From: Sphaerospermopsis torques-reginae ITEP-024
GTDB lineage: Bacteria; Cyanobacteriota; Cyanobacteriia; Cyanobacteriales; Nostocaceae
Assembly (NCBI RefSeq): GCF_019598945.1
Contig: NZ_CP080598.1
Coordinates: forward strand, 5,084,001 to 5,148,000
Length of the DNA stretch: 64,000 nucleotides
Reading direction: 5' to 3'
The position numbers and the translations under genes were made by a program. Positions within the stretch are counted from its first letter, which is position 1; each line of letters opens with the position of its first letter. Shown one piece after another: positions 53,329 to 61,851 of this stretch. The notes under the pieces are model-generated. The model ran no database searches. It was given only the letters and a program-made list of their open reading frames with translations, and had not been told where the DNA came from.

Positions 53329-54041
53329 TGAAAATGAAATGGGTTTATATTTTAGCCGGAATAGCATTATTAGTAAAAATGTTATTCATGTCTGATGCAG
53401 TATCTAATTTACCAGAAGTTCTCAATGGAGAAAATGATTTATCAGGTATTATTTTGTTAGATAAGTCCATCACAGAAAAAGTAGTTGCTGAAAGTGGTGT
53501 TGTTAATGCAGTATCAGGAATTATTTTCAGAAATCGGCTTTATGATACAATCTTTGAAGTAATTGTATTTACAATTGCCATTTTAGGATGTAACTTTTTA
53601 TTAGCAAATGAAAATCCATCCTGTACAATTTACCAATTTAAAGATCGCTCATCAGTTATTTTAGCTCGTTTGGGGGCGACAATTGCAGCGTTAGTAGGTA
53701 TAGAATTAGCAATTAGAGGACATTTAAGCCCTGGTGGTGGTTTTGCTGCGGGTGTAGCGGGTGGAACAGCAATAGGTTTAATTGCAATTACTTCATCCTA
53801 TCAATGGATGCAGGAAATTTATCAGCGTTATCATGCAGCTATTTGGGAAAAAATTTCCGTTTTAGTTTTTATTGTTTTATCTGTGATTACTTTATCAGGA
53901 TTAGAGTTACCTCATGGGGAGTTAGGAACACTTTTTAGTGGGGGAATTTTGCCGATTTTAAATATTATCGTGGCTGTGAAAGTGGCCTTAGGTTCTTGGG
54001 CGGTGGTTTTGATTTTTATTCGTTATCGGGGTTTGTTGTAA
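53328..54041 (+). CDS. mrpB: Antiporter subunit MrpB-like (MnhB)
   Basis: The C-terminal half is a standard MnhB domain: ELAIRGHLSPGGGFAAGVAG (the invariant GH.-PGGGF-G motif), then GGTAIGLIAI and LFSGGILPILNIIVAVKVAL. The N-terminal ~85 residues with one membrane helix (WVYILAGIALLVKMLF) and YDTIFEVIVFTIAILGCNFL look like a fused MrpA-C/MbhE-type segment. It ends the operon. Confidence 0.87.
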   Translation: MKMKWVYILAGIALLVKMLFMSDAVSNLPEVLNGENDLSGIILLDKSITEKVVAESGVVNAVSGIIFRNRLYDTIFEVIVFTIAILGCNFLLANENPSCTIYQFKDRSSVILARLGATIAALVGIELAIRGHLSPGGGFAAGVAGGTAIGLIAITSSYQWMQEIYQRYHAAIWEKISVLVFIVLSVITLSGLELPHGELGTLFSGGILPILNIIVAVKVALGSWAVVLIFIRYRGLL

Positions 54042-54125
54042 TTTGGTGATTGGTGATTGGTGATTGGTGATTGGGTAATAATTACAAATTACAAATTACA
54101 AATTACGAACTACGAATTACGAATT
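54042..54125. repeat. STRR block (GTGATTG and AATTAC heptamers)
   Basis: Four GGTGATT units, three ACAAATT units and three ACGAATT units run in tandem; the last overlap the 3' end of the convergent LuxR gene, so its final codons (QEYFVIRNS) are repeat-derived. Confidence 0.8.
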
Positions 54126-54784
54126 ACAAAATACTCTTGCAATTTTGCCACCATTTCTGCCCGCGCAGAAACCCCCAATTTCTTAAACATTCTTTTCAAA
54201 GCTTGTTTCACAGTATTTTGAGTAATCCAAAGTTTAGCCGCAATTTCCCCATTTGTTAAACCTTGGGCAACTAAAGTGGCAATTTCTAATTCCCTAGCTG
54301 TGAGGGGACATTCAACAGCAGGTTTAGCGGTTTTCAACTTAGCGCGGAGAGTGGCAATTTTGGCTGATAAATGAATACATAAAGCACTTAAATCAGCCAA
54401 ATCATTATTATTAAAAGGAAGACTACCAGGATCACGGGCAAAATTTAAAGTACCCACTAACCGACCATCACAAACTATCGGTCCAGTCATCACGTGTTCA
54501 TGACGAGTGCAAAAATTTTTCCAATCTTCTGGGGATAAAATTAATTGTTCATGGGTGGGTGCATGACGTTCTAAAACATAGCTTCCCACGGGGTTAGCTT
54601 CCAAGCAAACCGCAGGAATTTCGGGAATTTCTATTCCTGTTAATAACTCATTATCGAGAAAAGAAATACCCCAATGTTGCACGCCAAAATGCACGCCGAT
54701 GGTATCCATCATAGCTTGTTGTAATTCTTGCTCATTTTCAACATGGGCGATCGCTTCAAAAATGGCGTGGAGTGTTTTAGTCAT
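54110..54784 (-). CDS. LuxR-type transcriptional regulator with GAF domain
   Basis: A 224-residue protein. Residues ~1-150 form a GAF-like sensor (GVQHWGISFLDNELLTGIEI, GPIVCDGRLVGTLNFARDPG) and the C-terminus has a LuxR helix-turn-helix: LTARELEIATLVAQGLTNGE then IAAKLWITQNTVKQALKRMF. The helix-turn-helix spacing is standard. It is convergent with the mrp operon and divergent from DUF3386. Ligand and targets unknown. Confidence 0.88.
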   Translation of the reverse strand: MTKTLHAIFEAIAHVENEQELQQAMMDTIGVHFGVQHWGISFLDNELLTGIEIPEIPAVCLEANPVGSYVLERHAPTHEQLILSPEDWKNFCTRHEHVMTGPIVCDGRLVGTLNFARDPGSLPFNNNDLADLSALCIHLSAKIATLRAKLKTAKPAVECPLTARELEIATLVAQGLTNGEIAAKLWITQNTVKQALKRMFKKLGVSARAEMVAKLQEYFVIRNS

Positions 54785-54887
54785 AAGAGTACCCAGTTGG
54801 GGACTATGCGAACTGCAATAATTACCTCTATCCTAATATCATCAACAATAAAAAGCTATTATCACTCGTAGCCAGAGGACAAGCATC

Positions 54888-55532
54888 ATGACAGTTACTC
54901 AAATCTCTGCCCAAGAACTTTTCCGGGCTGCTTATGAAAACCGTTATACTTGGGATCAAAACTTCCCCGGTTACACCGCAGATATCACTTATAAATATGA
55001 TGGCCAGGAGTACACTGGCAAAATTCGTATTGACGGAAATCTCAAATGGGAAGTTACAGAAGTAGAAAACGAAGCAGCAAAAAAAGCAATTGATAGCCAA
55101 ACTTGGGAAATTGCTGTTCACCGTGTACGTCGAACTTTTGAACAAACTCACGGCGAAAATACTTTTAGTTATGGCGAAACAGATGAAACCGGCGCTGTAG
55201 AAATTTTTGTAGGCGGAAAATCAGCCGGTGATAAATATAAAGTTCGCAATGATGTAGTTACCCTTGTTCATCGTCATATTCATGGAGTTGTTGTGACTAT
55301 TAACACTTTCAGCGTTCACGAAACCGGGGCAGGATATCTATCTCACACCTATGATTCTGTATATCATGACCCCAAAACTGGAGTTCAAAAAGGCGGTCGG
55401 AGCGAGTTCACAGACGAATATGAAAAAGTAGGAAATTACTACATTCTCAACCGTCGAGAAATTCGCACTGAAACAGAAGGAAATATCTCAATTCAAGAGT
55501 TTATTTTCGGTAATCTTGAATTGTTAGGTTAG
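54888..55532 (+). CDS. DUF3386 family protein
   Basis: The 214-residue soluble, beta-rich protein (AQELFRAAYENRYTWDQNFP, GYTADITYKYDGQEYTGKIR, GYLSHTYDSVYHDPKTGVQK) fits the DUF3386 family found in cyanobacteria and plastids, of unknown function. It carries no signal or membrane segment. CCAGAGGACAAGCATC before the ATG is a usable ribosome-binding region. Monocistronic. Confidence 0.8.
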   Translation: MTVTQISAQELFRAAYENRYTWDQNFPGYTADITYKYDGQEYTGKIRIDGNLKWEVTEVENEAAKKAIDSQTWEIAVHRVRRTFEQTHGENTFSYGETDETGAVEIFVGGKSAGDKYKVRNDVVTLVHRHIHGVVVTINTFSVHETGAGYLSHTYDSVYHDPKTGVQKGGRSEFTDEYEKVGNYYILNRREIRTETEGNISIQEFIFGNLELLG

Positions 55533-55649
55533 GGTTTTTTGAATAGATTTTTGAATACTAAATAATCAGCGATCGCTCTGAGTTAATATTAGGGCGATCA
55601 TTTTTATTTTTTGTTTTGTTGTTACTCACTATAACTCCCTAAATAAAAT

Positions 55650-55666
55650 ACGTACTTTGAGTACGT
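55650..55666. promoter_or_regulatory. Palindrome ACGTACT-TTG-AGTACGT, candidate operator
   Basis: A perfect 17-base palindrome 109 bases upstream of the HTH-endonuclease fusion gene. Controller proteins of PvuII-type systems bind paired short palindromes (C-boxes) of similar form (ACT...AGT cores), so this is a candidate autoregulatory site. No binding data. Confidence 0.5.
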
Positions 55667-55700
55667 TTACTTAGAATTAACTCCCTCATAGGATAGCTAG

Positions 55701-55717
55701 ACGAACTAAATGTTCGT
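55701..55717. promoter_or_regulatory. Palindrome ACGAAC-TAAAT-GTTCGT, candidate operator or terminator
   Basis: A second perfect palindrome, 34 bases after the first and 58 bases before the fusion gene start. A T-run follows, so it may instead terminate readthrough from DUF3386. The two palindromes upstream of an HTH gene make regulation plausible. Confidence 0.45.
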
Positions 55718-55774
55718 TTTTTATTGAGGGTATAAATAGATTACGAAGTATTTCAGCAACGTTTCGGTAGTAGA

Positions 55775-56566
55775 ATGCGTTTTCTTCGACGAGAAAAAGG
55801 CATTACACAAGAGCAATTAGCAGAATTTATAGGTAAGACAACTGAACACATCAGCTTTTTAGAGCGAGGTGAACGCTCTCCTTCATTTGAAGTAATTTTG
55901 GAGATAGCTAATGCTCTCAGTGTTTCAGTATCTTATTTAATGAATATTGATCAGCTAGATGATAATACTGAGATGCTGAATACGTTGATAGTTGCTCCTG
56001 TTTCTCCTAATCTGGTAGAACCAGTTGAAGAACCTATTACAAGCAAGGATGAGCGTAGTTCAGACATTGAGCGTTTAGAGTCTGCATTTCAAGGGATTCG
56101 AGAAATGCAAAAACTGGCAGATGAATATGGTATCAATGATATTTTGCAGGATAATGGTGGTAAAGTTCTACAGGTACTGATTCTTTTAGGCTTACGCATA
56201 TCCCCCGGCAGAGAAGGAAATGATGCAATTGATGCTGATGGTAATGAATATGAATTAAAAACAATAAATCGCGCACTTAATAAAAATGCTGGTGTTACTA
56301 CTCACCATCATCTTAATAGAGATATTCTCCATAAGTATCGCTCTGTGAAAGCATGGTATATAGCAATTTATGAAGGCATAGAATTAATTGAAATTTATAA
56401 AGTTGTACCATCTATACTTGAAGTGAAATTTAAGGAATGGGAGCTAAAGCTAGATAAGCAAGATTCAATTAATAATCCCAAGATACCAATGAAATTGGTT
56501 AGACAAGGTGAGCTTGTGTATTCTAAATACACAAACACACCACAGCAAACAAAATTGAATCTTTAA
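55775..56566 (+). CDS. PvuII-type restriction endonuclease with N-terminal XRE HTH (C-R fusion)
   Basis: Residues ~1-57 are an XRE helix-turn-helix (EKGITQEQLAEFIGKTTEHI, SFLERGERSPSFEVILEIAN), like the controller proteins of restriction systems. Residues ~100-255 closely match PvuII endonuclease as I remember it: YGINDILQDNGGKVLQVLIL, GREGNDAIDADGNEYELKTI, THHHLNRDILHKYRSVK, NNPKIPMK. PvuII catalytic D58, E68 and K70 correspond to D150, E160 and K162, and D34 to D126. The expected target is CAGCTG. The frame stays open 13 codons upstream (ending YEVFQQRFGSR) with only an ATA before the stop, so the HTH may begin a little earlier at a non-standard start. Confidence 0.93.
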   Translation: MRFLRREKGITQEQLAEFIGKTTEHISFLERGERSPSFEVILEIANALSVSVSYLMNIDQLDDNTEMLNTLIVAPVSPNLVEPVEEPITSKDERSSDIERLESAFQGIREMQKLADEYGINDILQDNGGKVLQVLILLGLRISPGREGNDAIDADGNEYELKTINRALNKNAGVTTHHHLNRDILHKYRSVKAWYIAIYEGIELIEIYKVVPSILEVKFKEWELKLDKQDSINNPKIPMKLVRQGELVYSKYTNTPQQTKLNL

Positions 56567-56585
56567 ATTACATTAATTCAAGATT

Positions 56586-57581
56586 TTATATACCCAGATT
56601 AAGCTGTCTAGAATGTGTAATTTTCATTGTTTCCTTAATTTCTAGAAGTTGTGTAAATAATTTTTCTGAATCATCCATACTTTGATTAACATCCATAAAT
56701 CTAAACGCAGAAGCAGCTAAATAAGAGGAATTTTGCTCAAAAGCAAGCCAATTTCTCTGTACAGCTTCCGCAGCAGCACCAGTAGTATTAGAACCTGCAA
56801 ATATATCTAAAACTATATCTCCTGGTTCGGTGAGAAAATCAATAAAAAATGCCGGTAATTTTTGCGGAAACCTCGCAGGATGAGGTTTTATTCCTACATT
56901 TTTACACAATTTCATATAACGAGAATTGCTTTCTGTATTGGGAATTTGTAATAAATTAGGAGGAATAGCACCCCCATTATCATTAGCAAAAGCTGAACCT
57001 ATATCATGTCCTGAAGGACGTTCTTTAGGTTTATAATATTTTTCAGGATTAGCTTGTAGCTTTTTCATCCTCTCAGAATAAGGAACAAGTACCTTACTCA
57101 CATTCGCTTTCGGAAAATCAGTTTTTGACAACCACCAAATAGTATTAACTGCATCTTTAGCGCGAATTTTGCGTTTATTTACCCATTCAATAGGTGAAGG
57201 TAATTTTGCAGGATTATACCAAAAAAACTCCTCAGCTAACCTAAAATCTAACTCATCACATAATTTAATTAAAATGCGATAATTGTAAAGTGAACGTACA
57301 GGACGTTTGCTTTGATATGCTCCCCCTAAATCTATCACAAAACTTCCTTCAGGTTTCAGCACTCGATAGACTTTTTCACAGAAAGCAAACAACCAATTTA
57401 CATATTCTTCCTGTTCAACATTTCCATAACTTTTTTCTCGTTGTAATGCAAAAGGAGGAGAAGTCATAACTAAATCAATAGAGTTTGATTCCAACTGATC
57501 TAATAATTCTAAAGCATCTCCCACATAAGCAGAACCATAATCTGTAGTGTATAAAGGTTTTGTCAACAAAATAGATGTCAT
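56586..57581 (-). CDS. PvuII-type DNA (cytosine-N4) methyltransferase
   Basis: The protein matches M.PvuII along its length: YGSAYVGDALELLDQLESNS, LVMTSPPFALQREKSYGNVE, LPSPIEWVNKRKIRAKDAVN, RPSGHDIGSAFANDNGGAIP, HPARFPQKLP. Motif IV TSPPF (40-44) precedes motif I DIFAGSNTTG near the C-terminus, the beta-class order. It should methylate the inner cytosine of CAGCTG at N4, protecting from the adjacent enzyme. ATG at 57581 is used. It is convergent with the endonuclease gene, with 19 bases between stops. Confidence 0.94.
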   Translation of the reverse strand: MTSILLTKPLYTTDYGSAYVGDALELLDQLESNSIDLVMTSPPFALQREKSYGNVEQEEYVNWLFAFCEKVYRVLKPEGSFVIDLGGAYQSKRPVRSLYNYRILIKLCDELDFRLAEEFFWYNPAKLPSPIEWVNKRKIRAKDAVNTIWWLSKTDFPKANVSKVLVPYSERMKKLQANPEKYYKPKERPSGHDIGSAFANDNGGAIPPNLLQIPNTESNSRYMKLCKNVGIKPHPARFPQKLPAFFIDFLTEPGDIVLDIFAGSNTTGAAAEAVQRNWLAFEQNSSYLAASAFRFMDVNQSMDDSEKLFTQLLEIKETMKITHSRQLNLGI

Positions 57582-57622
57582 TTGCAACAATTAATCTCAA
57601 AAATTAATTTCAAAAACTAGAA

Positions 57623-58018
57623 TCAATTAATCAACTTATGAATATTATCCTCCCAATTTGCACCATCAAAAGGAACAACTTCAAAATTACCCATAACATC
57701 CCCATCTAAACATCGCACATTTACATCAATACAGTCGGGATGACTACGGGGAATATAAAAAGAATGAATACCACAAACTTTACAAAATTTATGTTTAGCA
57801 ACACCCGTATTAAATTGATAAGTTGTTAAAACATCCTCACCTTGCAACAAAGTAAACTTATCTTTAGTGACAATTAAATGTAAAAAACCCTTTTTCCGAC
57901 AAACTGAACAATTACAATCATCAACTTTATGTTTATCAACTATTACCTGAAAACGCACCGCCCCACAGTGACAACCACCTTCATAAGTGACAGTTTTATT
58001 AATATTTGTCCTCATCAT
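57623..58018 (-). CDS. GFA family protein (glutathione-dependent formaldehyde-activating-like)
   Basis: The zinc-binding Cys pattern is intact: EGGCHCGAVRF, DDCNCSVCRKKG and HKFCKVCGIHSFY. GFA/CENP-V proteins bind two zinc ions; the founding member speeds glutathione-formaldehyde adduct formation, but most relatives have unknown roles. Length 131 residues. Confidence 0.88.
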   Translation of the reverse strand: MMRTNINKTVTYEGGCHCGAVRFQVIVDKHKVDDCNCSVCRKKGFLHLIVTKDKFTLLQGEDVLTTYQFNTGVAKHKFCKVCGIHSFYIPRSHPDCIDVNVRCLDGDVMGNFEVVPFDGANWEDNIHKLIN

Positions 58019-58083
58019 TTATCACACCCAAAAAATTGATTTTTATTTATTTTTTATCTGCGTTCATCCGCGTACATCTGCGT

Positions 58084-58971
58084 TTAATCAAGATACTTAT
58101 ATAGCAACCCCACAAAAACCCCAGGAATTTCCAAATGTGGTAAAATCCCAGTATCAGCTATAGCTTGAAAATCCCTAATTGCACCTTTATTTAAACTTGC
58201 TAACCTCCTACCCAAATTAATATTAGTAAACTGCGCTTCCTCACCCCAGAAAAACACAGTTGGAACTTGCAACTGTTGAATATACAAACTCAAATCAAAA
58301 TACAAATCACCCTTCAAAAATGCCAAAGCGGAGTATTTAGCATTAGGTTTCTGTGCAGAAGTTAAATAAGCTTCTACAATTTCTTGAGTCAATCTTTCCG
58401 ATTTAGCAAACAGAAAACTTTGCAAAAAATTATTCACAGCAACTTCATTTTCTGCACCCAAACCATAAATTAAATTATCCAAAAAAGGTGTATTAATCAC
58501 AGAAAGCGGTAATCTTCTACCAGCACCTTGTCCAAAATCATCAAACCCCGAAGGTGAAACTAAATACAATGCTTTAAATATTTCCGGTTGAGAAATAGCT
58601 AAACGAATAATAAAAGCAGCAGTTAAAGAAGACGCAACCACCGTTACCGGTTGATTACAAGTTTGGTGAATAAATTCACTAATAGTAGTCAAATAATCTT
58701 GAATTTGATAATCTTTAACTGGATGATCTGACTCTCCCCAACCAATTAAATCAGGTGCTAAAATACGGTATTCATTAGCAAAAGCTGGATAAACCTTAGA
58801 CCATTCACAAGCAGATGCACCACCACCAAAATTATGTAAAAATAACAAAGGTGGTAATTTCTCAACTTCATAAAACTGCCAAGGTTCACCAATTTGGGTA
58901 TAATAAACCATATTACCCAAAGATGTCTTAATTAATTTCTGACCAAAACCAGGAGGTTGAAATTTCAGCAT
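58084..58971 (-). CDS. Alpha/beta-fold hydrolase
   Basis: A 295-residue hydrolase: oxyanion FLHNFGGGASACEWSKV, nucleophile serine in VVASSLTAAFII (instead of the usual G-x-S-x-G), acid in FFWGEEAQF, histidine in GILPHLEIP. The V-A-S-S-L-T elbow is atypical but seen in some plastid/cyanobacterial esterase-like proteins. Downstream gene spacing (12 bases to the HugZ-like gene) suggests co-transcription. Confidence 0.8.
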   Translation of the reverse strand: MLKFQPPGFGQKLIKTSLGNMVYYTQIGEPWQFYEVEKLPPLLFLHNFGGGASACEWSKVYPAFANEYRILAPDLIGWGESDHPVKDYQIQDYLTTISEFIHQTCNQPVTVVASSLTAAFIIRLAISQPEIFKALYLVSPSGFDDFGQGAGRRLPLSVINTPFLDNLIYGLGAENEVAVNNFLQSFLFAKSERLTQEIVEAYLTSAQKPNAKYSALAFLKGDLYFDLSLYIQQLQVPTVFFWGEEAQFTNINLGRRLASLNKGAIRDFQAIADTGILPHLEIPGVFVGLLYKYLD

Positions 58972-58983
58972 ATAATATATAAG

Positions 58984-59505
58984 TTATGAATTAGGAATAT
59001 TATCTTTATTTAAATGTACAATTTGATTGAGATTATCACCACTAATATTGTAAGCTGCACCAAAACCAATCACAAAACGTCCTTGCGTGGGAGTGAGTTG
59101 AAAAATTCTAAAATCAGCTAAACCACGTAACACTTCAATAATTTCTCCAAAGCGTTCTTGAAATTGATCAACAATTTGATTCCATTGATCAGTTTCTCTT
59201 TCAATTAAAGTAGCTGTACAATCAAAATTCAAGCGACGACGGGCAAAAATATTAGGACTTTTAGCTTCATCTTCAATAAATAAAACACTCACATAAGGAT
59301 GAGATTGAATATTAACAGTATGGGTGGATAAACCACTCACATAAATATAAATGTTTTTAAATTCATCCATGACAAAAGGAGTATAACTAGCGTTGGGGAT
59401 TCCTTTTTCGTTTGCTGTACTAATCATAATACTGGCAACTTCTTGAGGAAATTTCTCATACTCTGCTTGGATTTTTGCCAATTGACTCATAACCCATAAA
59501 TCCAT
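58984..59505 (-). CDS. HugZ-like pyridoxamine-5'-phosphate-oxidase-fold protein
   Basis: The split-barrel flavin/heme-binding fold is visible in VASIMISTANEKGIPNASYT, IYIYVSGLSTHTVNIQSHPY, VSVLFIEDEAKSPNIFARRR and TPTQGRFVIGFGAAY. HugZ-type proteins degrade heme or bind it; activity is not certain here. The start at 59505 is used; an ATG five codons later (MSQLAKIQ) is also possible. It precedes the hydrolase gene by 12 bases. Confidence 0.8.
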   Translation of the reverse strand: MDLWVMSQLAKIQAEYEKFPQEVASIMISTANEKGIPNASYTPFVMDEFKNIYIYVSGLSTHTVNIQSHPYVSVLFIEDEAKSPNIFARRRLNFDCTATLIERETDQWNQIVDQFQERFGEIIEVLRGLADFRIFQLTPTQGRFVIGFGAAYNISGDNLNQIVHLNKDNIPNS

Positions 59506-59583
59506 AATTAGCTGTTAATATACTATTATAATATAAAATTGCCGCAATTATCAAAAAACACTCCTCAACCATTAGCAATCACT

Positions 59584-61095
59584 ATGAATGAAAACAATCA
59601 TCATCAATCTAAGTTATGTAGACTCATTCAAACCCTCACCTATTTTGAGGTATTCCCTGCACTGAACTGGGTACAAAATATATTTGCAAAAAATCGTTCT
59701 CAACCAATTCAAAATCAACCAAAAGGGGGTAATTTTATGGGTGTAATTTTAGTAGCTGGTGCAACTGGTGGAGTTGGTAAACGAGTCGTACAAAGATTAT
59801 TAGCGCAAGGTGAAAAAGTGCGTTGTTTAGTCAGAGATATTGATAAAGCGCGGTCAATTCTTGGTAATGAAGTTGACTTAGTAGTGGGAGATATTACCAA
59901 ACCGGAAACTTTGAATGATTTGGTAATGAGTAATATTCAAGGTGTGGTTTGTTGTACAGCAGTGCGAGTTCAACCAGTAGAAGGAGACACACCTGATAGA
60001 GCAAAATATAACCAAGGTGTGAAATTTTATCAACCAGAAATAGTAGGAGACACCCCAGAAAATGTAGAATATAGAGGAGTAAAAAATTTAGTAGAAGCTG
60101 CTAGAAGATATTTACCAAACACGGGAGAAAAAACTATCTTTGATTTTACCCAATCATCAGAGGAATTAACAGCACAATTAAAAAATATTTGGGGTGCTTT
60201 GGATGATGTTGTCATGGGTGGTGTCAGTTCTAGCAATTTTAGCATTTTAGAAAAAACCGCTTTATTTGCTGGTAATGTTTCTACTGCAAACTCAGGAGGT
60301 TTTGCATCTGTAAGAACCAAAAATTTTGCACCTGCAATTAATTTATCAGGTTTTACCGGGGTGAGATTGAGAGTTAAAGGTGATGGACAACGTTATAAAA
60401 TATTTTTGAGAACTGAAAATACTTGGGATGGAGTGGGTTACAGTTATTCCTTTGATACTGTAGCTAATACATGGATAGATGTTAATATCCCTTTTGTGAA
60501 TTTAACACCTGTTTTTAGAGCGAAAACTGTTAAAGATTGTCCTGAAATTGATCAAAGTAAAATTTGTTCTTTTCAATTAATGTTGAGCAAATTTGAATAT
60601 GACGGTGCTTTAAATCCTCAATTTAGTCCTGGTGGTTTTGCATTAGAAATAGAATCTCTCAAAGCTTATGGTGGTGCAGGTTTATCACAATTTATTTTAG
60701 TTAGTTCTGCGGGTGTAACTCGTCCTGGAAGACCAGGAATTAATTTAGAGGAAGAACCCCCAGCAGTGAGATTAAATGACCAATTAGGAGGAATTTTAAC
60801 CTGGAAATTAAAAGGAGAAGATAGTTTAAGATCAAGTGGAATACCATATACAATTATTCGACCTTGTGCGTTAACAGAAGAAGCGGGAGGTAAAGAATTA
60901 ATAGTTGAACAAGGTGATAATATTCGGGGAAAAATTAGCCGTAATGATGTAGCAGAAATTTGTGTGCAATCGTTAAAAAAACCAAAAGCAAAAAATATCA
61001 CTTTTGAAGTCAAACAAGGAGAAAATAACGTTAACTCTATCAACTGGGAACAATTATTTTCTCAATTGCAACGTGATCCAGTTAAGATAATCTAA
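59584..61095 (+). CDS. Atypical SDR with inserted CIA30 domain (HCF173-like)
   Basis: An NAD(P)-binding Rossmann domain begins at GVILVAGATGGVGKRVVQRL (after ~55 N-terminal residues) and resumes near the C-terminus (FILVSSAGVTRPGRPG, IPYTIIRPCALTEEAGGKEL). Between them lies a CIA30 beta-sandwich (IFDFTQSSEELTAQ, ALDDVVMGGVSSSNF, YSYSFDTVANTWIDVNIPF). SDR plus inserted CIA30 is the architecture of plant HCF173, a factor for psbA translation. The ATG at 59584 gives 503 residues; a TTG 15 codons upstream is less likely. A role in photosystem II biogenesis is inferred. Confidence 0.85.
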   Translation: MNENNHHQSKLCRLIQTLTYFEVFPALNWVQNIFAKNRSQPIQNQPKGGNFMGVILVAGATGGVGKRVVQRLLAQGEKVRCLVRDIDKARSILGNEVDLVVGDITKPETLNDLVMSNIQGVVCCTAVRVQPVEGDTPDRAKYNQGVKFYQPEIVGDTPENVEYRGVKNLVEAARRYLPNTGEKTIFDFTQSSEELTAQLKNIWGALDDVVMGGVSSSNFSILEKTALFAGNVSTANSGGFASVRTKNFAPAINLSGFTGVRLRVKGDGQRYKIFLRTENTWDGVGYSYSFDTVANTWIDVNIPFVNLTPVFRAKTVKDCPEIDQSKICSFQLMLSKFEYDGALNPQFSPGGFALEIESLKAYGGAGLSQFILVSSAGVTRPGRPGINLEEEPPAVRLNDQLGGILTWKLKGEDSLRSSGIPYTIIRPCALTEEAGGKELIVEQGDNIRGKISRNDVAEICVQSLKKPKAKNITFEVKQGENNVNSINWEQLFSQLQRDPVKII

Positions 61096-61099
61096 ATTT

Positions 61100-61156
61100 A
61101 GAATTATCTGCGTTTATCTCATCTGCGTTCATCTCCGTTCATCTGCGTTTAATTAT
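61100..61156. repeat. STRR block (ATCTGCGTTC units)
   Basis: Four to five tandem units of ATCTGCGTTTATCTC / ATCTGCGTTC type follow the SDR gene; related units lie at 58056-58086 before the hydrolase stop. Confidence 0.65.
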
Positions 61157-61238
61157 TCATTCCTTTCCCTGAAAAAAAATACCATAGATACCCAAATTTT
61201 AAAACCGAATTTTAAAATAAATTGGGTATCTGTGTATT

Positions 61239-61389
61239 TGGGAGCATCCCAATTTTGAAAAAATAAACTTGTCCACTGCAAAATCTCTCTAAAACTTTCT
61301 TTCCTTCGTGTCCTTCGTCCCTTAGTGGTTCGTTTATTTCATGTCTTGGCCTCAATAAAAAAATAAACTTACACATTTGGGATGCTTCC
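61239..61389. mobile_element. MITE copy D (GGGAGCATCCC family)
   Basis: A 151-base element, GGGAGCATCCCAATTTTG to TTGGGATGCTTCC, flanked by GTGTATTT on both sides (61231-61238 and 61390-61397), a perfect 8-bp duplication. It lies in the same orientation as copy C and ends 42 bases before the next gene's start, so it may carry promoter or leader sequence for it. Confidence 0.93.
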
Positions 61390-61431
61390 GTGTATTTCAC
61401 CTTCAAAATCAAAATTAATGCAATATTAGAA

Positions 61432-61791
61432 ATGTCAAAAAAATTGTTTTTTACAGTAATAGCTGGAATTTTAGCCATTATTTTGTGGAGTAGTGTTTTT
61501 TCTCATCCTGCAACATCACAACAAGTAGAATTTAGAGTTTATAACCTAGAATCTAACTTGCGACGTTTAGAATTGCGGTTAAACCAAATAGAATTATCAT
61601 TGCGTCAAAATCCTCAAATTCCATCTTCGAGAATTTCTCAAAATCCTGTCCAACCGCAAATTGATCAACGGAATTTATCACAATCTGACAGGGATAAAAT
61701 GTTTGAGAGATTATCAACTTTAGTAGTGGAATTAAAGCAACAGGTTAATGATTTAGAGAAGCGGGTTATAAAATTGGAGACTGGGAAGTAG
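61432..61791 (+). CDS. Exported coiled-coil protein
   Basis: Residues 1-28 form a signal peptide (KKLFFTVIAGILAIILWSSV, then FSHPATSQ) and the rest is helical with heptads (FRVYNLESNLRRLELRLNQI, KQQVNDLEKRVIKLE) separated by a Pro/Gln/Ser linker. The ATG at 61432 (MSKKLF) is preferred to an earlier frame that translates the MITE flank. Probably periplasmic; function unknown. Confidence 0.72.
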   Translation: MSKKLFFTVIAGILAIILWSSVFSHPATSQQVEFRVYNLESNLRRLELRLNQIELSLRQNPQIPSSRISQNPVQPQIDQRNLSQSDRDKMFERLSTLVVELKQQVNDLEKRVIKLETGK

Positions 61792-61851
61792 TGAAAATGT
61801 CTGAATTAGGATTTTTGATCTGTGATACAGAAATTGTAGGCAATATGTATT

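Noticed and set aside
61212-61478. 88-residue minus-strand open frame
   Set aside because: It lies across MITE copy D and the start of a better gene on the other strand; similar frames in MITE copy B are likewise repeat artefacts.
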